Shown here piece after piece: positions 16,564 to 24,674 of a stretch of 64,000 nt of DNA (position 1 is the first letter of the stretch; every line of letters starts with the position of its first letter). The translations under genes and the position numbers were made by a program. The notes under the pieces were generated by a model. It saw only the letters and a list, made by a program, of their open reading frames with translations. It was not told where the DNA came from and ran no database searches. Origin of the DNA: Plebeiibacterium marinum (lineage in GTDB: Bacteria; Bacteroidota; Bacteroidia; Bacteroidales; Marinilabiliaceae). The DNA is taken from NCBI RefSeq assembly GCF_026013615.1, contig NZ_JAPDPI010000004.1:1-64000 (forward strand). The letters run 5' to 3'.

Positions 16564-17418
16564 ATGGAAATTCCAGAAGGTGTAGTTTTGTTGGATAGTT
16601 TAGGTGATTTACAACCCGAAAACACATGTCCTGTTTTAGTCTGCGGATCCCATTGCGGAGGCAACAAGGCTCTTGCCCAACAAGTGAAAAACTGCCATGT
16701 ACAAGTTGTTTTTCTTAACAGCGCTGGCATAGGAAAAAATCAGGCAGGAATCAAAGGCCTCTCATATTATGAAGCAGAAGGCGTTCTTGCCTGCGCTGTT
16801 GATCACAATAGCGCTGAAATTGGCATTTCACGTGACACCTGGGAAAGCGGAATCATTAGTCATATGAACTCTTTGGCAAAAGCTGCCGGAATACAAATCG
16901 GAGATTCTGTAAAAGAGACCATTAGTAAAATAATGCACACAGTTAAGAATCCTTCGCTGTCCAAAACGCATAAGAATTCAGAATGTACTACCGGCAATGA
17001 TATAAAAGATAACGATAGCAAGGCCGATTTAAAAAAACAAACACAAACACAAGTTGATGGTATAAGCATCACCATAACCGATAGCATAACTTTTTTAAAC
17101 CAGAACAATTCGGGAGATATTGTTGTTTGCGGATCACATGGTGGAATGAGTGCCGGGCATTATGCACAAAAGCATGGCGTTAAAGCTGTTTTTTTTAATG
17201 ATGCCGGAATCGGCAAAAACAAGGCCGGTGTAAAAAGTCTCGAGTCGTTAAGCCAGGCAGGAATCCTTGCTTGCACAGCTGACTGTATGAGTGCAGAAAT
17301 TTTTAACGGAATGGATGTACTTGAAAATGGCATCCTCACAGTATGCAACCAGCTGGCAAAATCAAGAAACATCAAGGAAAGCATGACGGTTAAAGAGGCA
17401 ATAAAGCTGTTAAAATAA
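16564..17418 (+). CDS. Tandem-duplicated protein of unknown function, iorAB operon
   Basis: The 284 residues consist of two copies of one domain (about 5-124 and 167-284) joined by a polar linker (125-166). The copies share three motifs: VCGSHxGG (26-33 and 188-194), FxNxAGIGKNxAGxK (50-64 and 210-224) and GxLACxxDxxSAEI (73-86 and 233-246). There is no signal peptide, TM segment or metal-cluster motif. The glycine-rich strand-loop pattern suggests an alpha/beta fold binding a small ligand (inference). It starts 15 bp after iorB and is surely co-transcribed, so a role linked to arylpyruvate oxidation or aromatic acid metabolism is plausible. I recognise no named family. Confidence 0.8.
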   Translation: MEIPEGVVLLDSLGDLQPENTCPVLVCGSHCGGNKALAQQVKNCHVQVVFLNSAGIGKNQAGIKGLSYYEAEGVLACAVDHNSAEIGISRDTWESGIISHMNSLAKAAGIQIGDSVKETISKIMHTVKNPSLSKTHKNSECTTGNDIKDNDSKADLKKQTQTQVDGISITITDSITFLNQNNSGDIVVCGSHGGMSAGHYAQKHGVKAVFFNDAGIGKNKAGVKSLESLSQAGILACTADCMSAEIFNGMDVLENGILTVCNQLAKSRNIKESMTVKEAIKLLK

Positions 17419-17537
17419 CGAGCAGCTTAGTACGCTCAAAATTCTGATGCGATCAATAAATTTCATTCCTGAACAAGGAAAATGAACTTACCCCAGTAAG
17501 CCCAACATCCAACTAAATTCGATTTTAGGATTATTTG

Positions 17538-17545
17538 TATCTTTG
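17538..17545 (+). promoter_or_regulatory. -7 promoter box of the aminopeptidase gene
   Basis: TATCTTTG matches TAnnTTTG exactly and lies 18 bp before the ATG at 17564. No good -33 element is seen. It overlaps an in-frame TTG at 17543, which shows that this TTG is not the start codon. Confidence 0.5.
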
Positions 17546-17563
17546 CCAGGAAAAAGATATACA

Positions 17564-18865
17564 ATGAAACCAGAAATAGAATTAGCTCAGGAATTAATTG
17601 ATTTCATTTACGAGAGCCCTTCCCCATACCAGGTTGTACAAAACACCGTTAACCTACTTAAAAGCAGTGGATTTTCCGAAATATCGCTTACCGAAAAGTG
17701 GCACTTAAAAAAAGGAGGGAAATATTATTGCATCAAAAACGGAACTGCAATATTTGCGTTCATTGTTGGGAAAAATGATTTTCCTGCATCAGGAATAAAA
17801 ATGATAAGCGCCCATAGCGACTCTCCGGGTTTTAAAATCAAACCATCACCCGAGATGACTGTGGAAAACAAATTTTTAAAACTGAACACTGAAGTCTATG
17901 GCGGCCCCATATTAATGTCGTGGCTCGACCGCCCCTTATCCATTGCCGGCAGGGTAAGCCTAAAATCCAATAATCCGTTACACCCCGACAACAGGTTAGT
18001 TCACTTTAAGAAACCCCTTCTGATAATCCCCAATCTGGCTATCCATTTAAACAGATCAGTAAATGACGGCATTGCCTTAAACAGGCAGAAAGATATGTTG
18101 CCATTAATGGGAGTTATTAACGAGAAATTTACTAAAGATAATTTCCTTAAAAAGCTACTTGCCTCTGAGTTGAAGGTATCAATTGATAATATTATTGATT
18201 TCGACTTAACCCTATATGAATATGAAAAGGGATGTATCATGGGAGTTCATGATGAATTTATCAGCTCACCCAAACTTGATGATTTAGCCATGGTTCATGC
18301 AGGATTAAATGCCCTGATAAACACATCCGCCACTGATTCAACACAGATGTTATGCATTTTTGACAACGAAGAGGTTGGGAGCCAAACAAAACAAGGTGCC
18401 GGTTCACCTGTTTTATACAACATTCTGAAGCGCATTAACCATTCTTTAGGTTATGACGAAGATGACTTTTACAGAACAATCTATAATTCGTTTATGATAT
18501 CTGCTGATATGGCCCATTCCATTCATCCAAATGCAGTTGAGAAACATGATCCCATACTCCACCCTGTGATTAATAAAGGCCCTGTAATAAAAATACATGC
18601 CAATCAAAAATACACTACAGATGGCGATTCCGGGACTGTATTTGAAACTTTGTGCCAAATAGCAGATGTACCTTATCAAAAATTCGTAAACAGGTCTGAC
18701 ATGGAAGGTGGATCTACATTAGGCAATGTTTCCTTAAGCCAAATAGACCTAAGGTCTGTAGACATTGGCAATCCAATGCTGGCCATGCATTCAGTACGGG
18801 AATTAGGAGGTGTCAAGGATCACCAATACATTACCAAAGTTTTTAAAACGTTTTACGAATTATAA
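17564..18865 (+). CDS. M18 family aspartyl aminopeptidase
   Basis: This 433-residue cytosolic metallopeptidase has the M18 signature residues: ISAHSDSPGFKIKP with the first metal His, FDNEEVGSQTKQGAGS with the Asp-Glu-Glu metal/catalytic group, ISADMAHSIHPN, and DMEGGSTLGNVS near the C-terminus. M18 enzymes remove N-terminal acidic or neutral residues from peptides as dodecamers. The frame runs up to a TTG at 17543, but that codon lies in a -7 box; the ATG at 17564 gives MKPEIELAQELIDF, the expected start. It is separated from the iorAB operon by 145 bp and has its own promoter. Confidence 0.93.
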   Translation: MKPEIELAQELIDFIYESPSPYQVVQNTVNLLKSSGFSEISLTEKWHLKKGGKYYCIKNGTAIFAFIVGKNDFPASGIKMISAHSDSPGFKIKPSPEMTVENKFLKLNTEVYGGPILMSWLDRPLSIAGRVSLKSNNPLHPDNRLVHFKKPLLIIPNLAIHLNRSVNDGIALNRQKDMLPLMGVINEKFTKDNFLKKLLASELKVSIDNIIDFDLTLYEYEKGCIMGVHDEFISSPKLDDLAMVHAGLNALINTSATDSTQMLCIFDNEEVGSQTKQGAGSPVLYNILKRINHSLGYDEDDFYRTIYNSFMISADMAHSIHPNAVEKHDPILHPVINKGPVIKIHANQKYTTDGDSGTVFETLCQIADVPYQKFVNRSDMEGGSTLGNVSLSQIDLRSVDIGNPMLAMHSVRELGGVKDHQYITKVFKTFYEL

Positions 18866-18886
18866 CCACAAAAACATATCCCGGAA

Positions 18887-21622
18887 TTAGTCATTTATCG
18901 TGATTTCGGGATATTCATCTTTTTCAGACTTACTCTTTTCTTCCCAATACTCAGGAAGCGAATGATAAATAACAGACTGAATGTTCGTTCTCACATCACT
19001 TGTAATCAACCTCTTATTATATTGATTTGGATGAATTCTATTGGATAAGAATATATATATCAAATCGTATTTTGGATCTACCCAAACCAATGTTCCTGTA
19101 AAACCGGAATGTCCATAGGACTCAGGAGAAGCCTCTTTACAAGACGGGCCTGAAATATCTTTTTCCAAAACAGGCTTATCAAATCCTAACCCTCTCCTAT
19201 TCCCTTCTTTAAAAACCGAAGTAAATTTCCTGATTGTTTCTTCATTCAGATACCTTTCTCCACCATACACCCCTTCATTCAAATACATCTGCAATATCTT
19301 CACCAGATCCTCTGCCGACGAAAACACGCCTGCATGTCCACCAACACCACCTAACATAGCAGCTCCGGGATCATGAACAAATCCCTGGAGCAATTCTTTA
19401 CGCCATGATTTATCATTCTCGGTAGGCACTATTTCTTTTTTGCCATACACCCTCAAAGGTTTATACAATGTTTTAACAGCCCCTAATGGAGCATAAAAAT
19501 TGTCCTGAACAAATTTATCAAGATGAGTATGATAGACACTTTCAACGATATCTTTTATATAATAATACCCTAAATCACTATACCTATATTCAGGGTCCTC
19601 TGTCACTTCAGAAGTATCAATACCCAATTTGATAGAATCTACGTACTCATAGTTCATATACCATTTATCAGATACTTCCACATTAAATTTTCCGGATTTA
19701 GAATGCCTGAATACATCATTCCTGTAATGCACCCCTCTGTTCATATACAGCCTTGTGTCAACTTTTATATTATACTGACTAGAATACCTTTTACTATAAA
19801 TATCTCCCTTTAACCTTTCCTTATCTATCGTTCTCAGATAAAAAGGGATCCACGACTGCAACCCGGCCTGATGGATCAACATATCCCCTATAACAACGCC
19901 TTGTTTATTTGTATCCTGAAGTCTTGGCAAAAACTTAGACAAGGAATCAGACATCTCCATTTTACCCTCATCAACCATTTTCATTACCGAAGGAACAGAT
20001 GACACTATTTTAGTTACCGATGCAATATCATATAAATCAGAAGTACTCACTTTTCTCTTCTTACTATAAGTATGGTAACCAAAAGCCTTATTGTATATTA
20101 CATCACCACCTTTTGCAACCAAAACCTGACAGCCCGGCGTTGCCCTTTCCCTTATAGCCTTATAGGCAATTTGATCTATCAACCTAAGTGTATCCTGATA
20201 AGTTTTAGTATATGCATCCACATACCCCAAACGCGATTTATTGGTAAAACACCCAACCCCAAAAGGAAAATGGCCGTTAATATTCTTAGATAACACTCCC
20301 CGGGCTGGAACTCCACCAAACAAAATCTGGCCTGCAATTTCCTGCATCTCCTTTCCACTCTCAAAAGCCAGTAAAATTGCATTAAATGGGTGATTATCCG
20401 GAAGGTGAGCCAATTTATTACCCGACCCAAAATGAACCAGGATCAATTCAGCCCTTTCTGATATCTGGTACAAAAAGGTATACAAAAAATGATTAACGTC
20501 CCGATCGTACCAATCCCCGTTAACTCCAACAATTACTGTATTATATTTTTCAATCTCGTTTTTTAACGTCAACAACTCATCTTTATCTGGGATGTCCTGT
20601 CGATAAAAATGATCGCAGGAAACATATTTTGAAATAACCTTTTGAAAATCTGAGACTCCATCAGTTCCTATATGAAGAGAAGCTATTTTTTTTCCTGTAA
20701 ATCCAGAAATGGGAATGACTCCCTTATTCTCAAGCAAAACACAACCCTTTTTCTGTACATTTTCAACAAATACCGAAACAAGATCGCTCTCACTCCTGAA
20801 ATCCTTAACTGCACTACTTTGCCTTATCAATTCTTTACATAGCAAGATCTTTTTACAACTCTTTTCCAGAATATTTTCCGGCAGCATTTTTTTTTGAAAA
20901 ATCCGTTTCAACCTGGTTATGTCCTTAATATAATTTTCTGAATATAACAATCCCCCCATACCCAAAATAAACTCTAAGGGTGGAGCTTCATACTCCTGGA
21001 GCACTTTTTGCAATTCGTGCCATTTCAGACTGGAAAAATAATTAAACTCCCGCGCCGATGAATACTCAGAAAGCACATTGAATTTAATTTGGTGAGACAC
21101 CAGGATCTGCTTTGGTATTTCATAGGCATTTGCAACAAAACATTGATAGTTATTTGAATCTGTTACAAACGGCACAACCAATCGTCCTGTGGGCTCAAGA
21201 AAAAAGTCACTGGCCCTCTGTACCTCATCCTGAAACATCAACCCATAAGGTGATTTCATGCTAAAAAAGAAACCTTCACCATGATTTCCATGTAATATTT
21301 TGCTAACAAGAGCAATTTCTTCACTATTTTCACCTTTTAAAAAAGCAGAGCGTATCATTACATCAGACAACATAGGATCTGAAACACCGGCAAATTCATA
21401 AAGGTCATCAAGATTAATACAATTTATCCCCAAAGGATAATTGTTCACATCCTCAGCATCATCAACCCTTAAAGACACCACTATTAAAGAGAGCTTTTCT
21501 TCAAGGGTCATATTCAAATACAAAGAATCAATTCTTGAATAATTAACCGGGTACTTGTTTACTGCAGAAATATCAATAATAAATACTATAATCAGGAATA
21601 ATAAAACGATATATTTTGTCAC
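18887..21622 (-). CDS. Secreted GH3-like / serine hydrolase (beta-lactamase fold) fusion
   Basis: The 911-residue product starts with a signal peptide (hydrophobic 3-20; GTG start). Residues 30-265 resemble an eroded GH3 N-terminal barrel: the opening LNMTLEEKLSLI and the closing LPENILEKSCKKILLCKEL are present, but the family's KHFPGHG motif and catalytic Asp are not visible. Residues 285-460 resemble the GH3 C-terminal domain (GCVLLENKGVIPI, FPFGVG). Residues 475-890 are a class C beta-lactamase/esterase domain with Ser535-x-x-Lys538 (SVTK), Tyr681-Ser-Asp683 and His838-Ser-Gly840. Related Bacteroidota fusions of about 1000 residues are thought to act on cell-wall glycans and peptides. Here only the serine hydrolase half looks catalytically complete. 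Confidence 0.85.
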   Translation of the reverse strand: MTKYIVLLFLIIVFIIDISAVNKYPVNYSRIDSLYLNMTLEEKLSLIVVSLRVDDAEDVNNYPLGINCINLDDLYEFAGVSDPMLSDVMIRSAFLKGENSEEIALVSKILHGNHGEGFFFSMKSPYGLMFQDEVQRASDFFLEPTGRLVVPFVTDSNNYQCFVANAYEIPKQILVSHQIKFNVLSEYSSAREFNYFSSLKWHELQKVLQEYEAPPLEFILGMGGLLYSENYIKDITRLKRIFQKKMLPENILEKSCKKILLCKELIRQSSAVKDFRSESDLVSVFVENVQKKGCVLLENKGVIPISGFTGKKIASLHIGTDGVSDFQKVISKYVSCDHFYRQDIPDKDELLTLKNEIEKYNTVIVGVNGDWYDRDVNHFLYTFLYQISERAELILVHFGSGNKLAHLPDNHPFNAILLAFESGKEMQEIAGQILFGGVPARGVLSKNINGHFPFGVGCFTNKSRLGYVDAYTKTYQDTLRLIDQIAYKAIRERATPGCQVLVAKGGDVIYNKAFGYHTYSKKRKVSTSDLYDIASVTKIVSSVPSVMKMVDEGKMEMSDSLSKFLPRLQDTNKQGVVIGDMLIHQAGLQSWIPFYLRTIDKERLKGDIYSKRYSSQYNIKVDTRLYMNRGVHYRNDVFRHSKSGKFNVEVSDKWYMNYEYVDSIKLGIDTSEVTEDPEYRYSDLGYYYIKDIVESVYHTHLDKFVQDNFYAPLGAVKTLYKPLRVYGKKEIVPTENDKSWRKELLQGFVHDPGAAMLGGVGGHAGVFSSAEDLVKILQMYLNEGVYGGERYLNEETIRKFTSVFKEGNRRGLGFDKPVLEKDISGPSCKEASPESYGHSGFTGTLVWVDPKYDLIYIFLSNRIHPNQYNKRLITSDVRTNIQSVIYHSLPEYWEEKSKSEKDEYPEITIND

Positions 21623-21816
21623 TGTTATTTTTGTTTTTTCTATTTATGATAGATTGAATAAATCCAAACCCAAAATTAAACTTATTGTTTGACTTTTCCA
21701 CATGAAATTCCTTATCGAATAAAAGCTTTTTTTAAATTACTTTTTTTGGTAAATAGAGACACAAACGCTAAATTAGCACAAAATAGAAACGAATTGGAAT
21801 CACTGACTTTTACATT

Positions 21817-22218
21817 ATGAGTGAAAACATTAGTAGTTCTCTGAATCAAAATTGGGGAGATAAAGTTATTCTTGTTGTTGAAGATGTTGACACAAACAAG
21901 ATATTTTTTGATGCAGCATTACGAAAGACTAATGCTAAAATACTTTGGGCTAAAGATGGCCAGGAGGCAATAGATATGTACAAAGAAAACAATATTGACC
22001 TGGTACTTATGGATTTACAACTTCCAATAATGGACGGTTATACAGCTACTAAAGAAATTAAGAAGCTTGATAAAAATGTACCCATCATTGCCCAAACAGC
22101 ACATGTCATGTCTGGCGAAAGAGAAAAGTGTTTAGAAGCAGGGTGCGACGATTACCTCGCAAAGCCCATCAGACTGCAGATACTTATGGAGACGCTTTCA
22201 AAGTATTTAAACAAATAA
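21817..22218 (+). CDS. Single-domain response regulator (receiver)
   Basis: This 133-residue receiver has acidic residues in VVEDVDTNK (21-28), phosphoacceptor Asp66 in LMDLQLPIMDGY, Thr94 in AQTAHVM and Lys116 (AKP). The sequence is of the type found at the C-terminus of hybrid histidine kinases, but no kinase or output domain is attached or adjacent. A 15-residue N-terminal extension precedes the domain. It is followed by an intrinsic terminator, so it is monocistronic. Confidence 0.93.
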   Translation: MSENISSSLNQNWGDKVILVVEDVDTNKIFFDAALRKTNAKILWAKDGQEAIDMYKENNIDLVLMDLQLPIMDGYTATKEIKKLDKNVPIIAQTAHVMSGEREKCLEAGCDDYLAKPIRLQILMETLSKYLNK

Positions 22219-22223
22219 AATTT

Positions 22224-22253
22224 AAGCTTCAGTTTTTACTGAGGCTTTTTTTT
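22224..22253 (+). terminator. Intrinsic terminator of receiver gene
   Basis: The stem AAGCTTCAG (22224-22232), with one G-T pair, matches CTGAGGCTT (22239-22247), and a T-run continues to 22253. It lies 5 bp after the receiver stop. Confidence 0.85.
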
Positions 22254-22314
22254 ATACTCCAGAGGTGTAATATCAACCAGAAGTTTCCATAACCTACTTC
22301 TGAAAAAATATTTC

Positions 22315-22350
22315 AACGTAAAAAGCCCACTTGAAAAACAAGTGGGCTTT
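22315..22350 (-). terminator. Intrinsic terminator of the rpsF-rpsR-rplI operon
   Basis: A 12-bp perfect stem, AAAGCCCACTTG (22322-22333) with CAAGTGGGCTTT (22339-22350), has a 5-nt loop. On the minus strand the hairpin is followed by TTTTTA. It lies about 45 bp past the rplI stop. Confidence 0.9.
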
Positions 22351-22393
22351 CTATGTTTGTTTGAAAATGTATCTCGTATAAGTTTATACTAAA

Positions 22394-22840
22394 TTACTCT
22401 GCTACTACCTCAAAGTTAACTTCAACTTTAACTTCTCTATGAAGTTTAAGCGTAGCAACGTATTTACCAACCTCTTTTACCTGGTCTTGTTTAATAGAAA
22501 TATACTTACGCTCTACTTCGTACCCTGCTTTTGCCAAGGCTTCTGCAATTTGAATAGTGTTTACAGAACCAAAGATTTTACCAGTAGTACTGGTTTTAGC
22601 ACCAATTGTTAATGAAAGACCTTCCATTTTTTGTGCTAACTCAAGCGCATCGTTCTTAATTTTTTCTTCTTTATGAGCTCTTTGGCGCATATTCTCCTCA
22701 TGTACCTTAATAGCTGAAGGAGTGGCCAAAATTGCAAGCCCTTGTGGAATAAGGTAGTTTCTACCGTACCCCGCCTTTACTTTTACAATCTCGTTTTTGT
22801 GTCCAAGATTTGCAATATCATCTCTTAATATTACTTCCAT
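22394..22840 (-). CDS. rplI: Ribosomal protein bL9
   Basis: The 148 residues have the standard L9 N-terminus MEVILRDDIANLGHKNEIVKV, the AGYGRNYLIPQGLA motif that binds 23S rRNA, the long connecting helix (about 40-75) and the C-terminal domain. It is the last gene of rpsF-rpsR-rplI. An unusually strong Shine-Dalgarno sequence precedes it (listed separately). Confidence 0.98.
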   Translation of the reverse strand: MEVILRDDIANLGHKNEIVKVKAGYGRNYLIPQGLAILATPSAIKVHEENMRQRAHKEEKIKNDALELAQKMEGLSLTIGAKTSTTGKIFGSVNTIQIAEALAKAGYEVERKYISIKQDQVKEVGKYVATLKLHREVKVEVNFEVVAE

Positions 22841-22846
22841 TTTTTG

Positions 22847-22854
22847 TCCTCCTT
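22847..22854 (-). promoter_or_regulatory. Strong Shine-Dalgarno sequence of rplI
   Basis: On the minus strand AAGGAGGA lies 6 nt before the rplI ATG, in the 16-nt spacer after rpsR. It is fully complementary to a standard anti-SD. Most genes in the window have no SD, as expected for Bacteroidota, where the anti-SD is occluded on the ribosome. Confidence 0.75.
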
Positions 22855-22856
22855 TT

Positions 22857-23126
22857 TTATTTCATCAAGTCAGTAACATAAGGCAACAATGCAAGGTGAC
22901 GAGCCCTTTTTACTGCTGTTGCAACTTTTCTTTGATACTTTAAAGATGTACCTGTTAAACGACGAGGAAGAATCTTACCTTGCTCGTTCAAAAACTTCTT
23001 AAGAAATTCAGGATCTTTGTAATCAACATACTTGATCTTGTTTTTCTTAAAACGACAGTACTTTTTCTTTTTAATCTCAACTGACGGAGGAGTTAGATAT
23101 CTGATTTCACTTTGATTTTGTGCCAT
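22857..23126 (-). CDS. rpsR: Ribosomal protein bS18
   Basis: The 89 residues include the S18 core: [18 protein letters not shown], then [20 protein letters not shown] and the RNA-binding helix [22 protein letters not shown]. bS18 binds 16S rRNA with bS6 on the small-subunit platform. In Bacteroidota it contributes, with bS21 and bS6, to sequestering the 16S anti-SD tail (known from Flavobacterium ribosome structures). The gene starts 3 bp after the rpsF stop; the sequence AAGGAGA 9 nt before its ATG, inside the rpsF end, can act as an SD. Confidence 0.98.
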   Translation of the reverse strand: MAQNQSEIRYLTPPSVEIKKKKYCRFKKNKIKYVDYKDPEFLKKFLNEQGKILPRRLTGTSLKYQRKVATAVKRARHLALLPYVTDLMK

Positions 23127-23129
23127 GGC

Positions 23130-23477
23130 CTATTTCTCCTTTTTTTCTTTGATTGTTTTTCTTCTTTTCTCACTATAAGCTTCTGAGTATTTATCCATCT
23201 TAAATGTTAAGAAACGAATAACGCGCTCATCACGACGAAAAGCAAGCTCTAGCTTGGCAATCACATCAGGTTCTACTTTAAAATCAAACAAGTTGTAAAA
23301 ACCTGTTGACTTCTTTTGAATTGGATACGCTAACTTACGCAATCCCCAGTTTTCTTCGTTTACAATTTCGCCTCCGTTGTCTGTAATAACAGTGCGGAAT
23401 TTTTCAACCGCTTCCTTCATCTGAACATCAGACAAAACGGGAGTCAAAATGAAAACGGTTTCATAATGATTCAACAT
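23130..23477 (-). CDS. rpsF: Ribosomal protein bS6
   Basis: The 115 residues begin with the family pattern [14 protein letters not shown], include an [24 protein letters not shown] segment and end with a lysine/glutamate-rich tail. It is the first gene of rpsF-rpsR-rplI, with a consensus promoter at 23509-23539 and a leader of about 30 nt. The leader is too short and AT-rich to show a clear S6:S18-binding RNA structure. Confidence 0.98.
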   Translation of the reverse strand: MLNHYETVFILTPVLSDVQMKEAVEKFRTVITDNGGEIVNEENWGLRKLAYPIQKKSTGFYNLFDFKVEPDVIAKLELAFRRDERVIRFLTFKMDKYSEAYSEKRRKTIKEKKEK

Positions 23478-23508
23478 AATTAATAAAATTAAATATTTAA
23501 TGCGGGCG

Positions 23509-23539
23509 CAAAAGTATACATTTTTTATCTAATTTCAAA
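23509..23539 (-). promoter_or_regulatory. Promoter of rpsF-rpsR-rplI
   Basis: Read on the minus strand: -33 element TTTG (complement of 23536-23539), 19 bp, -7 element TACTTTTG (complement of 23509-23516). Consensus match and spacing are ideal for the Bacteroidota primary sigma factor. Confidence 0.8.
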
Positions 23540-23628
23540 CTATTACACAAACTGAATCACCAACTAAGCAAAAAAGGAGATCAGAACCAGAATCCCAATC
23601 TCCTTTTAAAATATACTATATCTTACCT

Positions 23629-24633
23629 TTATATTATTTCCTCTGGGTTATGTCCTGAAAAATACTTCATAAACTGCACTCTTTCAAAGCGCTCTGAATT
23701 TTCACCAGGCTCATGATGTACACTTCCCCGAAATTCATCAACGCTCAAATAACCCCTTCTTTCCATCCAGAACTCTATATTCTTCAAAATACCGGCAACA
23801 GAACCAATTCCATCCTTATATAACATAGATACAACCTGAACTGTAGTAGCTCCCGCCATAATCATTTTTATGGCTGTTTCGGCATTATGAATTCCAGTAC
23901 TGGCTGATAGATCACACCCTACCTTTCCCGACATTATAGAAACCCACCTTAAGGTATTGTAATAATCCATTTTGGAAGAATATGGATCTCCCGCTTTGAT
24001 TTCATCGGTCATAATATCAAAATCGACATTATAAAACCTGTTAAACATGGTTACCCCATCAACTCCTGCATCGTCAAGCTTTTTTATTACGGCAGCTAAA
24101 TTTGATGAATACGGAGCCAGTTTAACAGATACGGGAATTGCAATATGCTTTTTTACTTTTTCAACAATCGACAAGTATAATTTTTCATGCTCATCAGCCT
24201 GTTGTTCAATATCAAAAGGTAATTTGAACATATTCAGCTCCAGGGCATCCACTCCTGCTTTTTCAAGATGTTTTGCATAAGAAATCCATTCTCCTGAAGA
24301 TGCACAATTAAGGCTACCTATAATTGGGATATCAATCTCCTCTTTGGCTTTTGCAATTAAGTCAGCCATATTTTTTAAGGTATCGCTCTTTAGCTGATAA
24401 TCAAAATAATCCAAAAACTCCAGATTATTATCCTGATAACCAATTCTATTCTTCAGCGTTTCTTCGTGCTCCTTAATTATTTCTTCTTCAAAAATTGATT
24501 TAAGCACTACAGCAGCGGCACCACTCTGGGCAATCCTTTTTAAACCTTCAATGGTGGCAGTTAATCCACAACTACCTACAATAATTGGGTTCTTCAAGCG
24601 AAGCCCCATATATTTTGTATCCAATATCTTCAT
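23629..24633 (-). CDS. Dihydroorotate dehydrogenase-like flavoprotein
   Basis: The 334-residue TIM-barrel protein resembles class 1 dihydroorotate dehydrogenases: LDTKYMGLRLKNPIIVGSCGLT at the start, IGSLNCASSGEW, an ELNMFKLPFD segment, VSVKLAPYSSN and a C-terminal AGATTVQVVSMLYKDG phosphate-binding region. The active-site Cys/Ser loop of true PyrD is not obvious, and there is an unusual C-terminal extension (EFRGSVHHEPGENSE). Such proteins are often annotated only as DHODH-like. It lies 41 bp downstream of the Nfn-type genes on the same strand, so an electron-transfer role linked to them is plausible; substrate unknown. Confidence 0.8.
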   Translation of the reverse strand: MKILDTKYMGLRLKNPIIVGSCGLTATIEGLKRIAQSGAAAVVLKSIFEEEIIKEHEETLKNRIGYQDNNLEFLDYFDYQLKSDTLKNMADLIAKAKEEIDIPIIGSLNCASSGEWISYAKHLEKAGVDALELNMFKLPFDIEQQADEHEKLYLSIVEKVKKHIAIPVSVKLAPYSSNLAAVIKKLDDAGVDGVTMFNRFYNVDFDIMTDEIKAGDPYSSKMDYYNTLRWVSIMSGKVGCDLSASTGIHNAETAIKMIMAGATTVQVVSMLYKDGIGSVAGILKNIEFWMERRGYLSVDEFRGSVHHEPGENSERFERVQFMKYFSGHNPEEII

Positions 24634-24674
24634 ACTACAAATATATAATGATTGGCCTAATTCAACAATCTGAA

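Noticed and set aside
23478-23508. S6:S18-binding autoregulatory RNA in the rpsF leader
   Set aside because: The leader is about 30 nt and AT-rich; no conserved stem with a CCG bulge can be drawn.
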